A DNA stretch of 64,000 bases from Atribacterota bacterium (GCA_039638595.1 JBDIWM010000004.1:1-64000), one strand, 5' to 3'. Positions 42,984-53,341 are shown, numbered from the stretch's first letter. The notes: generated by a model from the sequence alone, not told the origin. Translations and numbers: made by a program.

Positions 42984-45900
42984 GACCGCCTCCTTAAAGC
43001 AAAGATGATTCGCTTGCCGTCCAGCTGAAAGTCCTTCACCTGTTCAATACCTGACCATGTTGCCATTTCCTGAAAAATGATTGCTTCCGCCAGGACCTCA
43101 TTCTGGACCAGAGGTTGATATTTCATAAGGATATCCTTGAATTCCGGGTCGGTACCGGCAAGCAAATAGAGTTCAACCCGGTCCTCAACCTCGAAACCAC
43201 TTTCTTTACGCATCATTTGAACGGTATGAATAAAATCTCGTATGATTCCCTCTTCCTCGAGCTCCCGATTGAGCTTGATATCGAGGATCACTGCATATCC
43301 CTCTTCGCTTTCAATCGAGAAACCTTCTTTCGATCGGAGGATAATGTCCACTTCCTCCTTATCAAAGACCATTTCCTCCCCATTCAGAGCGACTGTCAAG
43401 TGTCCTTCCTCTAAAAGAGTTCTGCTTTTCTCTTGGTCACATGTACCCAAAAGCCGGGCGATTTCTTTCACCTTTTTTCCATAACGAGGACCCAAAAGAG
43501 CAAAACGAGGTTTTAGCTCAATGTCGATACTTTCCGGAAGATGGGTCACCCACTCCAGCTCTTTGACATTTAATTCTTCCTGAATGAACTCTGCCAGGGG
43601 TAAGACAAGCTCCCGTTCCTCTTCCCTTGGCACCACTAGAATGGCCTTCTTTAGGGGTTGCCGTAACTTAATGTTCGCCTTGCTCCGAACAGCTCGTCCC
43701 AGAGCAGCCAGTTTGCGGGCTAATTCCATCGCTCGGAGTAACACTGCATCGATTTGATGTTCGTCCGGCTCAGGGTACTCTTCAAGATGCACGCTCTCTT
43801 TTCCATAGTGGAATGGTTTGACCAAAACTCCGTACAGGATTTCAGAAACAAAGGGGATAAACGGAGCACACAATTTGGAAAGCCCTACTAGAACTTGGTA
43901 AAGCGTCTCATAGGCACTTTTCTTCTCTTCGTCCCATGCTGATTTCCAGAAGCGTCGGCGAGAACGGCGAATGTACCAATTACTCAATTCTTCAATCACA
44001 AAATACTCAACAACTTTGGCAGCCTTTGAAATCTCAAAATCATCCAAAAAATTTCGAACATCCCTCACCAGTTGATGAAAACGGGAAAGAAGCCATCGGT
44101 CAAAAAGATGCCGTTCGGCAAAGGAAAGATTCAAGGTGGGCGTAAAGTGATCGATATTGGCGTAGAGAATGAAGAAATTGCTCACATTCCATAAGGTGTC
44201 AAAAAATTTCCCGTACACCTCCCCTAAGGTAACCTGGCCAAAACGCTTGGGTACCCAGGGAGGAGAAACAGAGAACACGTACCACCGCAACACATCCGCC
44301 CCGTAATGCTCGATGAGATCCCAGGGATTCACCACGTTACCAACGTGTTTACTCATCTTCTGTCCTTTTTCATCAAGACCCAGTTCGGTGACCAGACAAT
44401 TTCGATAAGCAGGGCTTTCGAAAAGGATGGTAGCCAGAACGTGCAAACTGTAAAACCATCCTCTGGTCTGGTCGATGGCTTCACAAATGAAATCGGCTGG
44501 GAAATTTTTGAAAAAGTTCTCCCGGTGTTCAAAAGGATAGTGGAGTTGTGCCGCAAACATGGCTCCAGAATCAAACCAGCAGTCAATCACCTCGGAAACT
44601 CTTCGCATGATTCCCCCACAGGAAGTACATTCCATGGTGATCCGGTCCACATACGGACGGTGAAGCTCGATTTCGTCGATGTTTTCCAGAGCTCGCATTT
44701 TCAGCTCCTCGATGGAGCCAATGGCTTCCCGCCGACCACACTGTGCGCACTCCCAAATGTTGAGCGGTGTTCCCCAGTACCGCTCGCGAGAGAGTGCCCA
44801 GTCAACCACATTTTCCAGAAAATCCCCAAAACGACCATCACGGATATGTCCTGGATACCAGTAAATTCGACGATTATTCTCTAAAAGGGCTTCCTTAAAG
44901 GCCGTGGTACGGATAAACCAGCTTCCCTTTGCATAATAGAGCAAAGGCGTATCACATCGCCAGCAAAAGGGGTATGAGTGATGGTGGGTCTCCTGAAGAA
45001 AGAGCTTCCCCTCTTCGGAGAGATACCTGATGATCAGCGGATCCGCATCTTTCACCCACATTCCTTTCCAGGGAGTGACACGCTCATCATACCGCCCATC
45101 ACTTCCCACTGGATGGAGAACCGAGAGACCATATTTCTGGGCCATCTGCATATCGTCCTCACCAAAAGCTGGCGCGATATGGACAACCCCGGTTCCTTCT
45201 TCCACAGTCACAAATTCTCCGGAAAAGACTCGATATCCATTTTCAGCCAACAAAAATGGCATGAGTGGTTCATACTCCATGCCCAACAGTTCTTCCCCTC
45301 GATATGTTCGGACCACGGTGTAATCATCCTCATCAAACAAAACCGGAACCCGTGCCTTAGCTAAAATGAAACGCTCTTTGCTTCGCTTATCTTCTATTTC
45401 CAAATATTCAATGTGCTCCCCAACAGCTAAGGCGACATTCGCCACCAGAGTCCAGGGAGTGGTAGTCCAAACCAAGAAAAACCGCTTGGCTTCACCTTTT
45501 ATTCGAAACTTCACATAAATTGCCGGGTCATCGGTCTCCCTGTAGCCCAGAGCCACTTCGTGGCTCGACAACGAAGTCCCACAGCGAGCACAATAAGGCA
45601 ACACTTTATATCCCTGATAGAGCAAATCTTTTTCCCACAGAGATTTTAACATCCACCAAACTGTCTCGATGTAGTCGTTGCTACAGGTAATATAGGGATG
45701 TTCGAGGTCCATCCATATACCCAGCCGCTCGGTCAAGCGTTCCCATGCCCGAATATACTTGAAGACACTTTCCTTACATTTTGCGTTAAAATTTTCTACC
45801 CCGTACGCTTCAATATCTTTCTTTCCCGAAATTCCCAGTTCTTTTTCTACCTCAAGTTCTACCGGAAGTCCATGGGTGTCCCACCCTGCTCGACGAGGAA

Positions 45901-46135
45901 CGTAATAGCCACACATCGTTTTGTACCGAGGCACCAGATCTTTGATACTCCTTCCAATGACATGGCCAGCATGTGGGTAACCATTGGTGGTCGGAGGACC
46001 TTCATAAAAAATAAAGGAAGGGGAACCCTCTCTTGCTTTGACACTCCTCTCAAAAATAGCGTTTTCCTTCCAAAATTGAAGAATATTCTCCTCTTTTTTC
46101 GGCAATTCGGAGAGCTTACCCAGCGTCTCAAACAC
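42980..46135 (-). CDS. ileS: Isoleucyl-tRNA synthetase, T. thermophilus-like type
   Basis: A 1051-residue class I synthetase. The HIGH-type motif is PHAGHVIGRSIKDLVPRYKT (about 54-73), followed by RRAGWDTHGLPVELEVEK. The editing domain shows WTTTPWTLVANVA, and KMSKHVGNVVNP (about 603-614) is the KMSKS loop. This spelling follows the Thermus/eukaryote-like branch rather than the E. coli type, and there is no C-terminal zinc finger. The start is GTG at 46135 after GGAAGGTG. No T-box leader is present; only 14 bp separate it from tldE. Confidence 0.96.
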   Translation of the reverse strand: MFETLGKLSELPKKEENILQFWKENAIFERSVKAREGSPSFIFYEGPPTTNGYPHAGHVIGRSIKDLVPRYKTMCGYYVPRRAGWDTHGLPVELEVEKELGISGKKDIEAYGVENFNAKCKESVFKYIRAWERLTERLGIWMDLEHPYITCSNDYIETVWWMLKSLWEKDLLYQGYKVLPYCARCGTSLSSHEVALGYRETDDPAIYVKFRIKGEAKRFFLVWTTTPWTLVANVALAVGEHIEYLEIEDKRSKERFILAKARVPVLFDEDDYTVVRTYRGEELLGMEYEPLMPFLLAENGYRVFSGEFVTVEEGTGVVHIAPAFGEDDMQMAQKYGLSVLHPVGSDGRYDERVTPWKGMWVKDADPLIIRYLSEEGKLFLQETHHHSYPFCWRCDTPLLYYAKGSWFIRTTAFKEALLENNRRIYWYPGHIRDGRFGDFLENVVDWALSRERYWGTPLNIWECAQCGRREAIGSIEELKMRALENIDEIELHRPYVDRITMECTSCGGIMRRVSEVIDCWFDSGAMFAAQLHYPFEHRENFFKNFPADFICEAIDQTRGWFYSLHVLATILFESPAYRNCLVTELGLDEKGQKMSKHVGNVVNPWDLIEHYGADVLRWYVFSVSPPWVPKRFGQVTLGEVYGKFFDTLWNVSNFFILYANIDHFTPTLNLSFAERHLFDRWLLSRFHQLVRDVRNFLDDFEISKAAKVVEYFVIEELSNWYIRRSRRRFWKSAWDEEKKSAYETLYQVLVGLSKLCAPFIPFVSEILYGVLVKPFHYGKESVHLEEYPEPDEHQIDAVLLRAMELARKLAALGRAVRSKANIKLRQPLKKAILVVPREEERELVLPLAEFIQEELNVKELEWVTHLPESIDIELKPRFALLGPRYGKKVKEIARLLGTCDQEKSRTLLEEGHLTVALNGEEMVFDKEEVDIILRSKEGFSIESEEGYAVILDIKLNRELEEEGIIRDFIHTVQMMRKESGFEVEDRVELYLLAGTDPEFKDILMKYQPLVQNEVLAEAIIFQEMATWSGIEQVKDFQLDGKRIIFALRRRS

Positions 46136-46149
46136 TATTTTTCACCTTC

Positions 46150-47457
46150 CTACGCTTCAATCTCTATCGGTTCTACCAAGATGTAGGGTAGACGCATCTT
46201 TCCGTAAACCCAGCGATCATCCCGAGACAGCTCTTTTATGTCCTGCAGAGCACGGTACACATTACCACTGATCATCACATCTTTGACTCGCCCTTGAATC
46301 TCGCCACCCTTTACATAAAACCCCAGTTGTACTCCACAGGAAAAGGAACCCGAAGCAATGTTACTTTGCCCCAAGCCCAATACACTATCGACGATCAGTC
46401 CTTCTTCCAACTCCTCCACTAGCGTTTCTCTATCCCTCAAACCATTCTTAACCCTTAGAGTTCCAAAGCCAGGCTCTGGAAGATCCTGGTACGAAACTCT
46501 GAATCCATTTCCACATGGCGTCTTCTTAAGACGAGCAGCGCTCCACAAATCAAAAAACCCGTTTTCTAACTTACCGTTGTCTATGATATATTTTTCTTTC
46601 TGCGTTACGACTCCTTCATCATCGAAAGGACAAGTTCCCATGCTCCATGGTTCATGAGGCGTCTCCAGAAGAGAAAAGAGAGAGGAAAAAATGACCTTGC
46701 CAAACTTATCCCCCAGAAGCGATCGTCCAAAAACAATGTTTTTTCCATTCAATCCGTAAAAAAGGGGATACAAAAGCACCAAAGCCCCTTGAGGTGTAAA
46801 TATGACTGGATATTTCCCGCTTCGGACTGCATAAAGCCTTCTGGAGTACTCAATCTTCTGTTTCAATTCTTGCAGAAGGCCCTCAACATCCACATCCCGG
46901 TTACCCCAACCCCGCTCGGCATAAATCTCCAAAATATCATCCTCGGCGGTACGATTCACCACCACAGCGACCTGAAAGAAAGTTCTGGCAAAACTCAGTT
47001 TTTCCTCATGATGGTTATACAGTGAACGCTCTTCCTCCCCAGCGGTAATTTCAAGGTTTACAAGAACTTCGGGATATTCCTCTCGAATCTGCGCTACAAT
47101 ATAGTTGGCAAGTTCAACCATGTCCCGAACACCGATGTTTTCCACCCTCGGATCGACAAAATTTTTCCATTCTAGAACCGAGGGGTAAGAAGGAATCTCA
47201 AACCGCGCACCCTCCCCAAACTCGCTCATTTCTAGGGCTCTCTCAAAAAATTTCTCTCCCTCCATGGGACAATTGGAAGCGTAAAAGCCTATTTTACCAT
47301 CCTGGCGAATAACTCTTAGACCATAGCCGGTGGTTTCCTCTACCCTATACCCTTTGAATACCCCTCCTTCGTACTCAACGCCCTTCTCGTGAACTGCACG
47401 CACAAACAAGTCACCTTGAAGTCCATTTTTCCTTAACAACCTCACTGCCTCAAACAT
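46150..47457 (-). CDS. tldE: TldE/PmbA-family protease partner subunit
   Basis: A 435-residue TldD/PmbA superfamily protein lacking the HExxxH zinc motif, as expected for the TldE partner. Family traits are GYGLRVIRQDGKIGFYASN (about 44-62), the central FTPQGALVLLYPLF and a C-terminal FSCGVQLGFYVKGGEI and KDVMISGNVYRAL. With TldD it forms a heterodimeric metalloprotease that trims unfolded peptides and matures some RiPPs. It overlaps tldD by 8 bp; no precursor peptide gene is seen nearby. Confidence 0.93.
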   Translation of the reverse strand: MFEAVRLLRKNGLQGDLFVRAVHEKGVEYEGGVFKGYRVEETTGYGLRVIRQDGKIGFYASNCPMEGEKFFERALEMSEFGEGARFEIPSYPSVLEWKNFVDPRVENIGVRDMVELANYIVAQIREEYPEVLVNLEITAGEEERSLYNHHEEKLSFARTFFQVAVVVNRTAEDDILEIYAERGWGNRDVDVEGLLQELKQKIEYSRRLYAVRSGKYPVIFTPQGALVLLYPLFYGLNGKNIVFGRSLLGDKFGKVIFSSLFSLLETPHEPWSMGTCPFDDEGVVTQKEKYIIDNGKLENGFFDLWSAARLKKTPCGNGFRVSYQDLPEPGFGTLRVKNGLRDRETLVEELEEGLIVDSVLGLGQSNIASGSFSCGVQLGFYVKGGEIQGRVKDVMISGNVYRALQDIKELSRDDRWVYGKMRLPYILVEPIEIEA

Positions 47458-48826
47458 GTTTATGCCCTCCCACTAAAATTTCCCTCAATCGCACATGAGG
47501 ACTCCCCGTTGGTGTGGGAAGACCAGTTTGAGCCCCCTTTCCACAACCTCCTATCTGGGTCCAGCGAAAATCAGAAGCTACAGCGTCAATTTGCTTTAAG
47601 GTATGGAAGAGGTTTCCGCTCAAAACCACATCTTTAACCATTTCTCCTATTTTACCTTTTTCGATACGATATCCATAGGCTGCTGAAAAAGTAAAAAGCT
47701 CCAGCGCTGTATTACCCCCGATATATTCTACAGCATACAGACCATCGTCGATATCCCGAAACAAATCTTCCCTCTCGGTCTTGCCTTCTTCGATAGCCGT
47801 ATTACTCATCCTGACAATCGGTGCAAACTTATAGGAAATCGTCCGGGCGTTACCGGTGGGCTTTTCTTTCATGAGATATGCCGTTTCTCGAGAATGCAAT
47901 CGACCTGTCAGGAGTCCATCTTTGATGAGATAAGTTCGTTGGGTCCGCATTCCCTCGTCGTCATACTTCGAGGAACCACGCAAGCCCGGAATACCGCCAT
48001 CATCAAAGACACTCAAAATTGGGGAAGCGATTTCCTTTCCTAGGACCATCATTTTTTGCAACCGTTCATTCCGACTCAGAAAATCGGCTTCGCTTAAATG
48101 CCCAAAGGCTTCGTGAACGAAAACTCCAGCAAGTACCGGATCCAGAACAACATCACGCACACCCCCCTCAAAAGGAGGAGCTTCAAGAAGGTCTAACGCT
48201 TTCTGCGCCACTCCTTGTACCATTTCTTCTTTTCCCTGTACCACTTCGAAACCACCTTTTTCAGCCACCCCATTCTGGTACATCTCAATCGTGTCGTTCT
48301 TCTTGGCCACCGCTACAAACCTTAAATTGATATCAGGACTCTCCACCGATATCACCGAACCATCAGAATTGGCTATATACAATTCTCTCCACTCATCTTT
48401 ATATTCCACCGTGAAACTAACAAGGAGTGGAGACGCTTCTTTCACAATGCGAGCATAATAGAGAAGGAGATTGACCTTATCTTTCAGTGGCTTGAAACGG
48501 AAATCATCTTTCACCGAAATGGTGACTACATCACTAATTGGTTCTCCTCGCACCACTCCTCCATCACTTCGGGGCAGAAGCGAGGAGGAGTGGAGGGCTT
48601 CCTCCACTCTCTCCTTCAGGTTTTTCCACCCACTAAAAGTTGTAAACCACCATCCGGTATGTGGATTCAAGACCCGGACATATCCTCCTTCTTCTATACC
48701 CTGTCTTACTTTTTCTAAAAGCCCGTTCTGGAGACGAATGAAAGTAAACGATTTCCTCTCCAAACGAATTTCAAGGTACTCCCCTCGACTGGGAAACCTT
48801 ATCAGCCTCTGGAGCTCTTCTCTCAT
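47450..48826 (-). CDS. tldD: TldD-family zinc metalloprotease
   Basis: A 458-residue protein with the catalytic VFVHEAFGHLSEAD (HExxxH, about 247-260) and the later Cys-bearing GGCGKGAQTG near 433, the usual TldD zinc-site elements. Other family blocks are GLRGSSKYDDEGMRTQRTYLI (read in two parts) and the VKDVVLSGNLFHTL close. It is encoded directly upstream of its partner TldE and overlaps the parvulin gene by ATGA, so a shared role in protein quality control is possible. Confidence 0.95.
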   Translation of the reverse strand: MREELQRLIRFPSRGEYLEIRLERKSFTFIRLQNGLLEKVRQGIEEGGYVRVLNPHTGWWFTTFSGWKNLKERVEEALHSSSLLPRSDGGVVRGEPISDVVTISVKDDFRFKPLKDKVNLLLYYARIVKEASPLLVSFTVEYKDEWRELYIANSDGSVISVESPDINLRFVAVAKKNDTIEMYQNGVAEKGGFEVVQGKEEMVQGVAQKALDLLEAPPFEGGVRDVVLDPVLAGVFVHEAFGHLSEADFLSRNERLQKMMVLGKEIASPILSVFDDGGIPGLRGSSKYDDEGMRTQRTYLIKDGLLTGRLHSRETAYLMKEKPTGNARTISYKFAPIVRMSNTAIEEGKTEREDLFRDIDDGLYAVEYIGGNTALELFTFSAAYGYRIEKGKIGEMVKDVVLSGNLFHTLKQIDAVASDFRWTQIGGCGKGAQTGLPTPTGSPHVRLREILVGGHKHV

Positions 48827-49725
48827 TGCTGGGATTCCCCGTTATTTTCTCCTGATTCCGCTTTCGGTAAGTTTTCCTCTATTATGGCAATTTCTGACTT
48901 ATTTTTCAATCCTTCAATAAGCTTATCAAACGCTTCCTGCTGTTTTTGGGGTGTCAAACGGGTGATAATTTCTTCTTTGACTTCACCGAGCTCTTTTAAA
49001 CGGGGCTGCAAGTGTTCACTCACCAGGAAAATATGAAATCCGTAACCGGTTTCTACAACATCGCTGAAATTCCCTGGAGCTAAATCAAAAACCACCTTCT
49101 CAATTTCTGGATCAAGGTCTCCCCTTTTCACGTATCCCATCGCACCACCACTAACCGAATCAGGAGATTCCGACTTGCTCTTAGCTACTTCTTCAAATGG
49201 TTTACCACCCTTCAATTCTTCCAAAACCTCCTGGGCCTTCTCCTTGGTGCTAACCATAATGTGGCTGACTTTAACCTGTTCAGGTTCTGTGTACAGAGTA
49301 GGATTCGCATTGTACTCCTTTTCCACTTCCTCATCACTGACTGCGACTTTCTCCAAAATCTCTCTTTTAATGAATTCACTCACCAGAACCTGTTTCTTGA
49401 TGCTTTCTAACCTTTTCAATACCACGGGATCGTTTTCTAAATTATTCTTCTTTGCTTCCTGAACAATCAGAGCTTGTCGTATCAGTTGCTCCAGTAAGTC
49501 TTTCATACCTCCCGGAAATTGAACACGATAGGACTCAGGAAGGCTATTCCAGATTTCTTCCAACTCACTCAAGTAAATCGGTTCTCCATTGACCTGCGCG
49601 ACAATAGCTTGAGTTGCGTTCGCGCTCGAAGCACCAGAAGGATCGGGTTGTTCCTGAGCAAGAGCCAAAGCAGTAAATCCCAACAGCAAAATCAAAAGAG
49701 GAATCAAACTCTTTTTCCAGTTCAT
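48823..49725 (-). CDS. Exported parvulin-type peptidyl-prolyl isomerase (SurA/PrsA-like)
   Basis: A 300-residue secreted chaperone. An N-terminal signal peptide (KKSLIPLLILLLGFTALALA) is followed by a SurA-like helical domain (about 40-140), one parvulin domain (VKVSHIMVSTKEKAQEVLEEL, in two parts, then GGAMGYVKRGDL and TGYGFHIFLV) and a charged tail. No lipobox Cys is seen, so it is not a PrsA-type lipoprotein. ATG 49725 is preferred because AAAGGAG is too close to ATG 49731. It overlaps the small upstream gene and tldD. Confidence 0.9.
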   Translation of the reverse strand: MNWKKSLIPLLILLLGFTALALAQEQPDPSGASSANATQAIVAQVNGEPIYLSELEEIWNSLPESYRVQFPGGMKDLLEQLIRQALIVQEAKKNNLENDPVVLKRLESIKKQVLVSEFIKREILEKVAVSDEEVEKEYNANPTLYTEPEQVKVSHIMVSTKEKAQEVLEELKGGKPFEEVAKSKSESPDSVSGGAMGYVKRGDLDPEIEKVVFDLAPGNFSDVVETGYGFHIFLVSEHLQPRLKELGEVKEEIITRLTPQKQQEAFDKLIEGLKNKSEIAIIEENLPKAESGENNGESQQ

Positions 49726-49727
49726 TC

Positions 49728-49985
49728 TCATTCTCCTTTCTCTTCTTCCTTCTTCTCTCTTTGCAAAAGGCGAAAAGAAAAACGCTCTTCTATGGTTCCC
49801 CTACTTACATGCTCCCCCCCTTCATTCCCAGATTCGAGCAATGAAAACAGTTTCTTTTCCACCTCTTCCAACTTTTTCCCCACTTCTCGAACTAAAACAC
49901 TGACTTCCTTCAACTTCTCGTTCACTATCCAGAACAACAAAAGCCCGTAAAGAGTCAAAATCATAAGCAAAATTCCCAAAAGCAA
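49728..49985 (-). CDS. Small single-pass membrane protein with coiled coil
   Basis: An 85-residue protein: one transmembrane segment (about 2-20) followed by a likely coiled coil (NEKLKEVSVLVREVGKKLEE, about 22-41) and a very charged tail. It starts with TTG at 49985, eight nt after AGGGGG, and its stop abuts the parvulin start. I do not recognise a family. The strong ribosome-binding site and tight packing argue for a real gene; topology resembles small FtsL/SMI-like scaffold proteins but there is no sequence support. Confidence 0.6.
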   Translation of the reverse strand: MLLGILLMILTLYGLLLFWIVNEKLKEVSVLVREVGKKLEEVEKKLFSLLESGNEGGEHVSRGTIEERFSFRLLQREKKEEEKGE

Positions 49986-50012
49986 AGTTAAAACCCCCTA
50001 ACGTTCAGAACC

Positions 50013-51269
50013 TCAAACTATGACCGAACCACTTCGTATTTCCCTTAAACCCCCGAAACGTTCCTCGCTCACCCCGATACCCACAAGACAGTTACGGTGT
50101 ATGATACAGGAAGGAGGGATATGACTACCTTTGCCAACCAGATTGATTCCCCAACTCAAGAGTTCAGGGCGAACCAGGTTTGGCGTCATGTCCTCCCCAT
50201 ATCCGAGTACAGCTTCTTCCCCTACAATCACGTTTTTATCCAGAATACTCTGTATCACTCGAGCTTTCTTTTTTATCACTGCATTGTTAAAAACGATGGA
50301 ATCAATCACCTGGGCACCCTCTTCCACCACCACACCTGGAAAGAGCACCGAATGCAAAACATAACCTTTGATGAATGCCCCTTCTCCAATTATACTCGAT
50401 TGCACCAGCGATCTTGGGCAAATTCTCGTCGGTGGATAGGGAGGGCGATTGGTATAGATGACCCAGTCAGGGTCATAGAGATTAAAAGACGGAAGAGGCA
50501 ATAAGAGATGCATATTGGCTTCCCAGTAAGCCTTCACCGTACCGACGTCAAACCAAGAACCAGTATAAAAATATGCCTTCATTTTGACCCTACCAATACT
50601 CTCCTGAATGACATTCTGGACCAAGTCAAACTTCCCTTCCCGGGCATTTTCAGTCAACTTCTGCAAAAGGAACTCGGTTCGAAAAACATAGATACCCATG
50701 AAGACCACGTCACTCCAGGGTATGGATGGCTTTTCATCAAAACGAATGATGTTGTTTTGCTCATCCACCTCCACAATCCCAAATCGTGACGCTTCCTCCT
50801 TCTGGACTCTGGTAACCACGAGCGTCACATCCGCATCATGATCCAGGTGGTAGGTGAATAGTGGATTATAATCCATGAGGTACGCATGGTCGCCAGAGAG
50901 AACCAGAAGATGAGAAACCTTTTTACGAAGGATGATATTCATATTTTGATACAATGCATCCCCCGTACCCCGGTACCATCCACCTACCGTACGACTCAAA
51001 TAGGGCTGCAAAAGCTCAACCCCACCTCTTTTGCGATCTAAGTCCCAGGGCCGTCCCACTCCGATATGCTCAATGAGCGAACGAGGTTGATACTGAGTAA
51101 GAATTCCAATGTCGTAGATTCCCGAATTCACACAGTTACTGAGAGGAAAATCAATGAGTCGATAACATCCTCCAAAAGGAACTGCAGCTTTGGCTCTTTC
51201 CACAGAAAGAACACTGAGGCGATCTCCCTTCCCTCCCGCAAGAATCATCGCATACTTAATGGCGGCCAC
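50013..51269 (-). CDS. glgC: Glucose-1-phosphate adenylyltransferase, paralogue 1
   Basis: A 418-residue ADP-glucose pyrophosphorylase homologue with a nucleotidyltransferase domain (LAGGKGDRL at about 9-17; WYRGTGDALYQN; LSGDHAYLMDY; FDEKPSIPW) and a left-handed beta-helix. Compared with the second copy at 57818-59083, some normally conserved residues differ: FGGCYR for FGGKYR, AKAAVP for AKPAVP and YLMDY for YKMDY. The altered Lys lies at the site tied to activator binding in E. coli GlgC. It may be a GlgD-like regulatory partner. The start is taken as GTG 51269. It overlaps galT by 14 bp. Confidence 0.88.
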   Translation of the reverse strand: MAAIKYAMILAGGKGDRLSVLSVERAKAAVPFGGCYRLIDFPLSNCVNSGIYDIGILTQYQPRSLIEHIGVGRPWDLDRKRGGVELLQPYLSRTVGGWYRGTGDALYQNMNIILRKKVSHLLVLSGDHAYLMDYNPLFTYHLDHDADVTLVVTRVQKEEASRFGIVEVDEQNNIIRFDEKPSIPWSDVVFMGIYVFRTEFLLQKLTENAREGKFDLVQNVIQESIGRVKMKAYFYTGSWFDVGTVKAYWEANMHLLLPLPSFNLYDPDWVIYTNRPPYPPTRICPRSLVQSSIIGEGAFIKGYVLHSVLFPGVVVEEGAQVIDSIVFNNAVIKKKARVIQSILDKNVIVGEEAVLGYGEDMTPNLVRPELLSWGINLVGKGSHIPPSCIIHRNCLVGIGVSEERFGGLREIRSGSVIV

Positions 51270-52302
51270 AACGCTCACCCACTTTGGTATCAATCAGTTT
51301 TCGCAATATCGACGCCGCTTTTTCAGGTACCAGCGGGTTAATATAGAAACCGGTCCCCCACTCGAAACCGGCCATATGAACTGGAAAGGGTATAATCTCT
51401 AAATGCCAGTGGTAGACCCATCGGCAATCCTCATCCGCCGAGTCACGAGGATAAGGAGCCACGTGAAGAACAAAATTAAAAACGGGTTTCCCCAGGGCTT
51501 CCGCCAATGCCTGCAAAACCAGTTTGAGTATTTCTGCAAAAGAGGAAAGTCGCTCCATCTCGGTAAAGTAAGCGCAATGCTCAAGGGGTAAAATCCAGAC
51601 CTCATAGGAAAAACGAGCCGCATAGGGTACCAGAGCCAAAAAGTATCCATTTTTCAAAACCAGGCGCTTTTCCCTTTTCAACTCTTCTTCCAGAAGAGCA
51701 CAAAAAATACACCGCCGCTCACGAGCGTAAAAATCACGAGCCACAGTAAGTTCTTCTTCGACTCGCTTTGGGATTACAGGGGTAGCGATGAGCTGAGAAT
51801 GAGGATGGAACATCGAAGCCCCAGCCTGCATCCCTTGATTCTTAAAGATGAGACAGTAGCGTAAGTGTTTTTCTTGCTCCCAGAATTTCATTCGTTCCCG
51901 ATAAGCGTACACCACCCGTTCCAGCTGCTCCACAGGAAAATCGATAAAAGACAGGTAATGTTCTGGGGTTTCCACGATGACCTCATGCACCCCAAAACCA
52001 CCCATTCTCTCGTAAAACAAACCCTCTTTTTCCCAGCAGAACTTTTCTTGTGTCCCTAAAGCAGGAAACTTATTGGGGAAAACTCGAACCTGCCATTTTC
52101 CATTCTCATTTCTGAGACAGAATACTTCGTCTGGAGTGCAGGATTCCATACCCTCACAAAAAACACAGGGATAACTCTGACCCCGTTCTGATTTGACTTC
52201 AAAGTCGTACGGTCGATGGGACCTTTGTGGAGCAATGATTACCCACACTCCAGTGACCGGATCCCGTCTCCACTCCAACTCGTTAGGGAATCCACTCTTC
52301 AT
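51256..52302 (-). CDS. galT: Galactose-1-phosphate uridylyltransferase
   Basis: A 348-residue HIT-superfamily enzyme that exchanges UDP-glucose and galactose-1-phosphate. It opens with the typical ELEWRRDPVTGVWVIIAP, has a zinc-type CVFCEG pair, the nucleophile motif MFHPHSQLIATP (about 165-176), a second CIFC pair and HWHLEIIP near the C-terminus. The start is ATG at 52302; it overlaps the M42 peptidase gene by 20 bp. Next to glgC, a role on glucose-1-phosphate/ADP-glucose is an alternative. Confidence 0.9.
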   Translation of the reverse strand: MKSGFPNELEWRRDPVTGVWVIIAPQRSHRPYDFEVKSERGQSYPCVFCEGMESCTPDEVFCLRNENGKWQVRVFPNKFPALGTQEKFCWEKEGLFYERMGGFGVHEVIVETPEHYLSFIDFPVEQLERVVYAYRERMKFWEQEKHLRYCLIFKNQGMQAGASMFHPHSQLIATPVIPKRVEEELTVARDFYARERRCIFCALLEEELKREKRLVLKNGYFLALVPYAARFSYEVWILPLEHCAYFTEMERLSSFAEILKLVLQALAEALGKPVFNFVLHVAPYPRDSADEDCRWVYHWHLEIIPFPVHMAGFEWGTGFYINPLVPEKAASILRKLIDTKVGERCGRH

Positions 52303-53341
52303 CGCCTTCGATACTCTCCAGAAACAACACCAGTAACTGAACGGCACTATCAAGATCAGCGAGGTCCACAATCTCAACCGGGGTATGCATATACCGGTTC
52401 GGAATACCCAAAAGTCCCGTAACTACCCCGTCACGGGTAATCTGGATCGCATTGGCATCGGTACCAGTAGCTCTGGATTCAGCTTGAATCTGATAGGGAA
52501 TCTGATGGTTCTGAGCGACCTCAACCAATCTTTTAAAAATCTTGGGATTGACGTTCGGACCGCGGGCAATCACCGGTCCTTTACCTAAACCAATTTCTCC
52601 CACCCTTCGTTTATCAACATCCGGACAATCTGAAGCAAAAGTTACATCAATTGCAATCCCAATATGAGGAGCAACGCCAAAAGCACTGGTTCTCGCTCCC
52701 CGTAGACCCAGTTCTTCTTGAACAGTACTGACTCCATAAAGGGCACACCGAAGTTTTTCCTTGTTCACTCTTCGTAAAACTTCGGCAACCACAAAGGTTC
52801 CCACCTTGTCATCAAAACCCTTACCAGCAATCCGATTCCCCAAAAGTGGTTGAAAACCGACGTCAAAAGTAATCGGATCCCCAACATGAACTCTCTTCAG
52901 AGCTTCCTCCCGGCTCACAGCCCCAATGTCAACCCACTGCTCTTCAATTTTTGCCACCTTTTGCCTTTCCTTTTCTTCAATAAGATGAATCGGTTTTTTC
53001 CCGATTACTCCGGCAACTGGACCATCCATAGTATGAATGACCACCCGGGAACCAGGGGTGATATGAGGATCAACTCCCCCTACAGTGGAAAAATAGATAT
53101 ACCCTTGTTCATTCACATACTCAACCATAAATCCAATTTCGTCACAATGTCCTGCAAGCATTACTCTGAGCGTTAAGGAGGGATTAATAACCCCAAAAGC
53201 ATTTCCATGAACATCCTTATAAGAGGCGTCGACATGACCTTTCACCCGTTGCAAGAACAACTCCTGCACCTGTTCTTCAAAACCCGAAGGACTGGGTGTG
53301 GTAATTAAGGCTTTCAAGAACTCAAGCTGGTCTTGTTCCAC
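52283..53341 (-). CDS. M42-family metallo-aminopeptidase
   Basis: A 352-residue peptidase of the deblocking/glutamyl aminopeptidase (TET-type) family. Metal and catalytic residues are all present: AGHCDEIGFMV (about 67-77), GKGFDDKVG (about 173-181), TVQEELGLRG (about 207-216), GIAIDVTFASDCPD, and MHTPVEIVD near the end. TET peptidases form large dodecamers that finish off peptides made by ATP-dependent proteases. It lies directly after lon, which fits that job. Confidence 0.95.
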   Translation of the reverse strand: MEQDQLEFLKALITTPSPSGFEEQVQELFLQRVKGHVDASYKDVHGNAFGVINPSLTLRVMLAGHCDEIGFMVEYVNEQGYIYFSTVGGVDPHITPGSRVVIHTMDGPVAGVIGKKPIHLIEEKERQKVAKIEEQWVDIGAVSREEALKRVHVGDPITFDVGFQPLLGNRIAGKGFDDKVGTFVVAEVLRRVNKEKLRCALYGVSTVQEELGLRGARTSAFGVAPHIGIAIDVTFASDCPDVDKRRVGEIGLGKGPVIARGPNVNPKIFKRLVEVAQNHQIPYQIQAESRATGTDANAIQITRDGVVTGLLGIPNRYMHTPVEIVDLADLDSAVQLLVLFLESIEGDEEWIP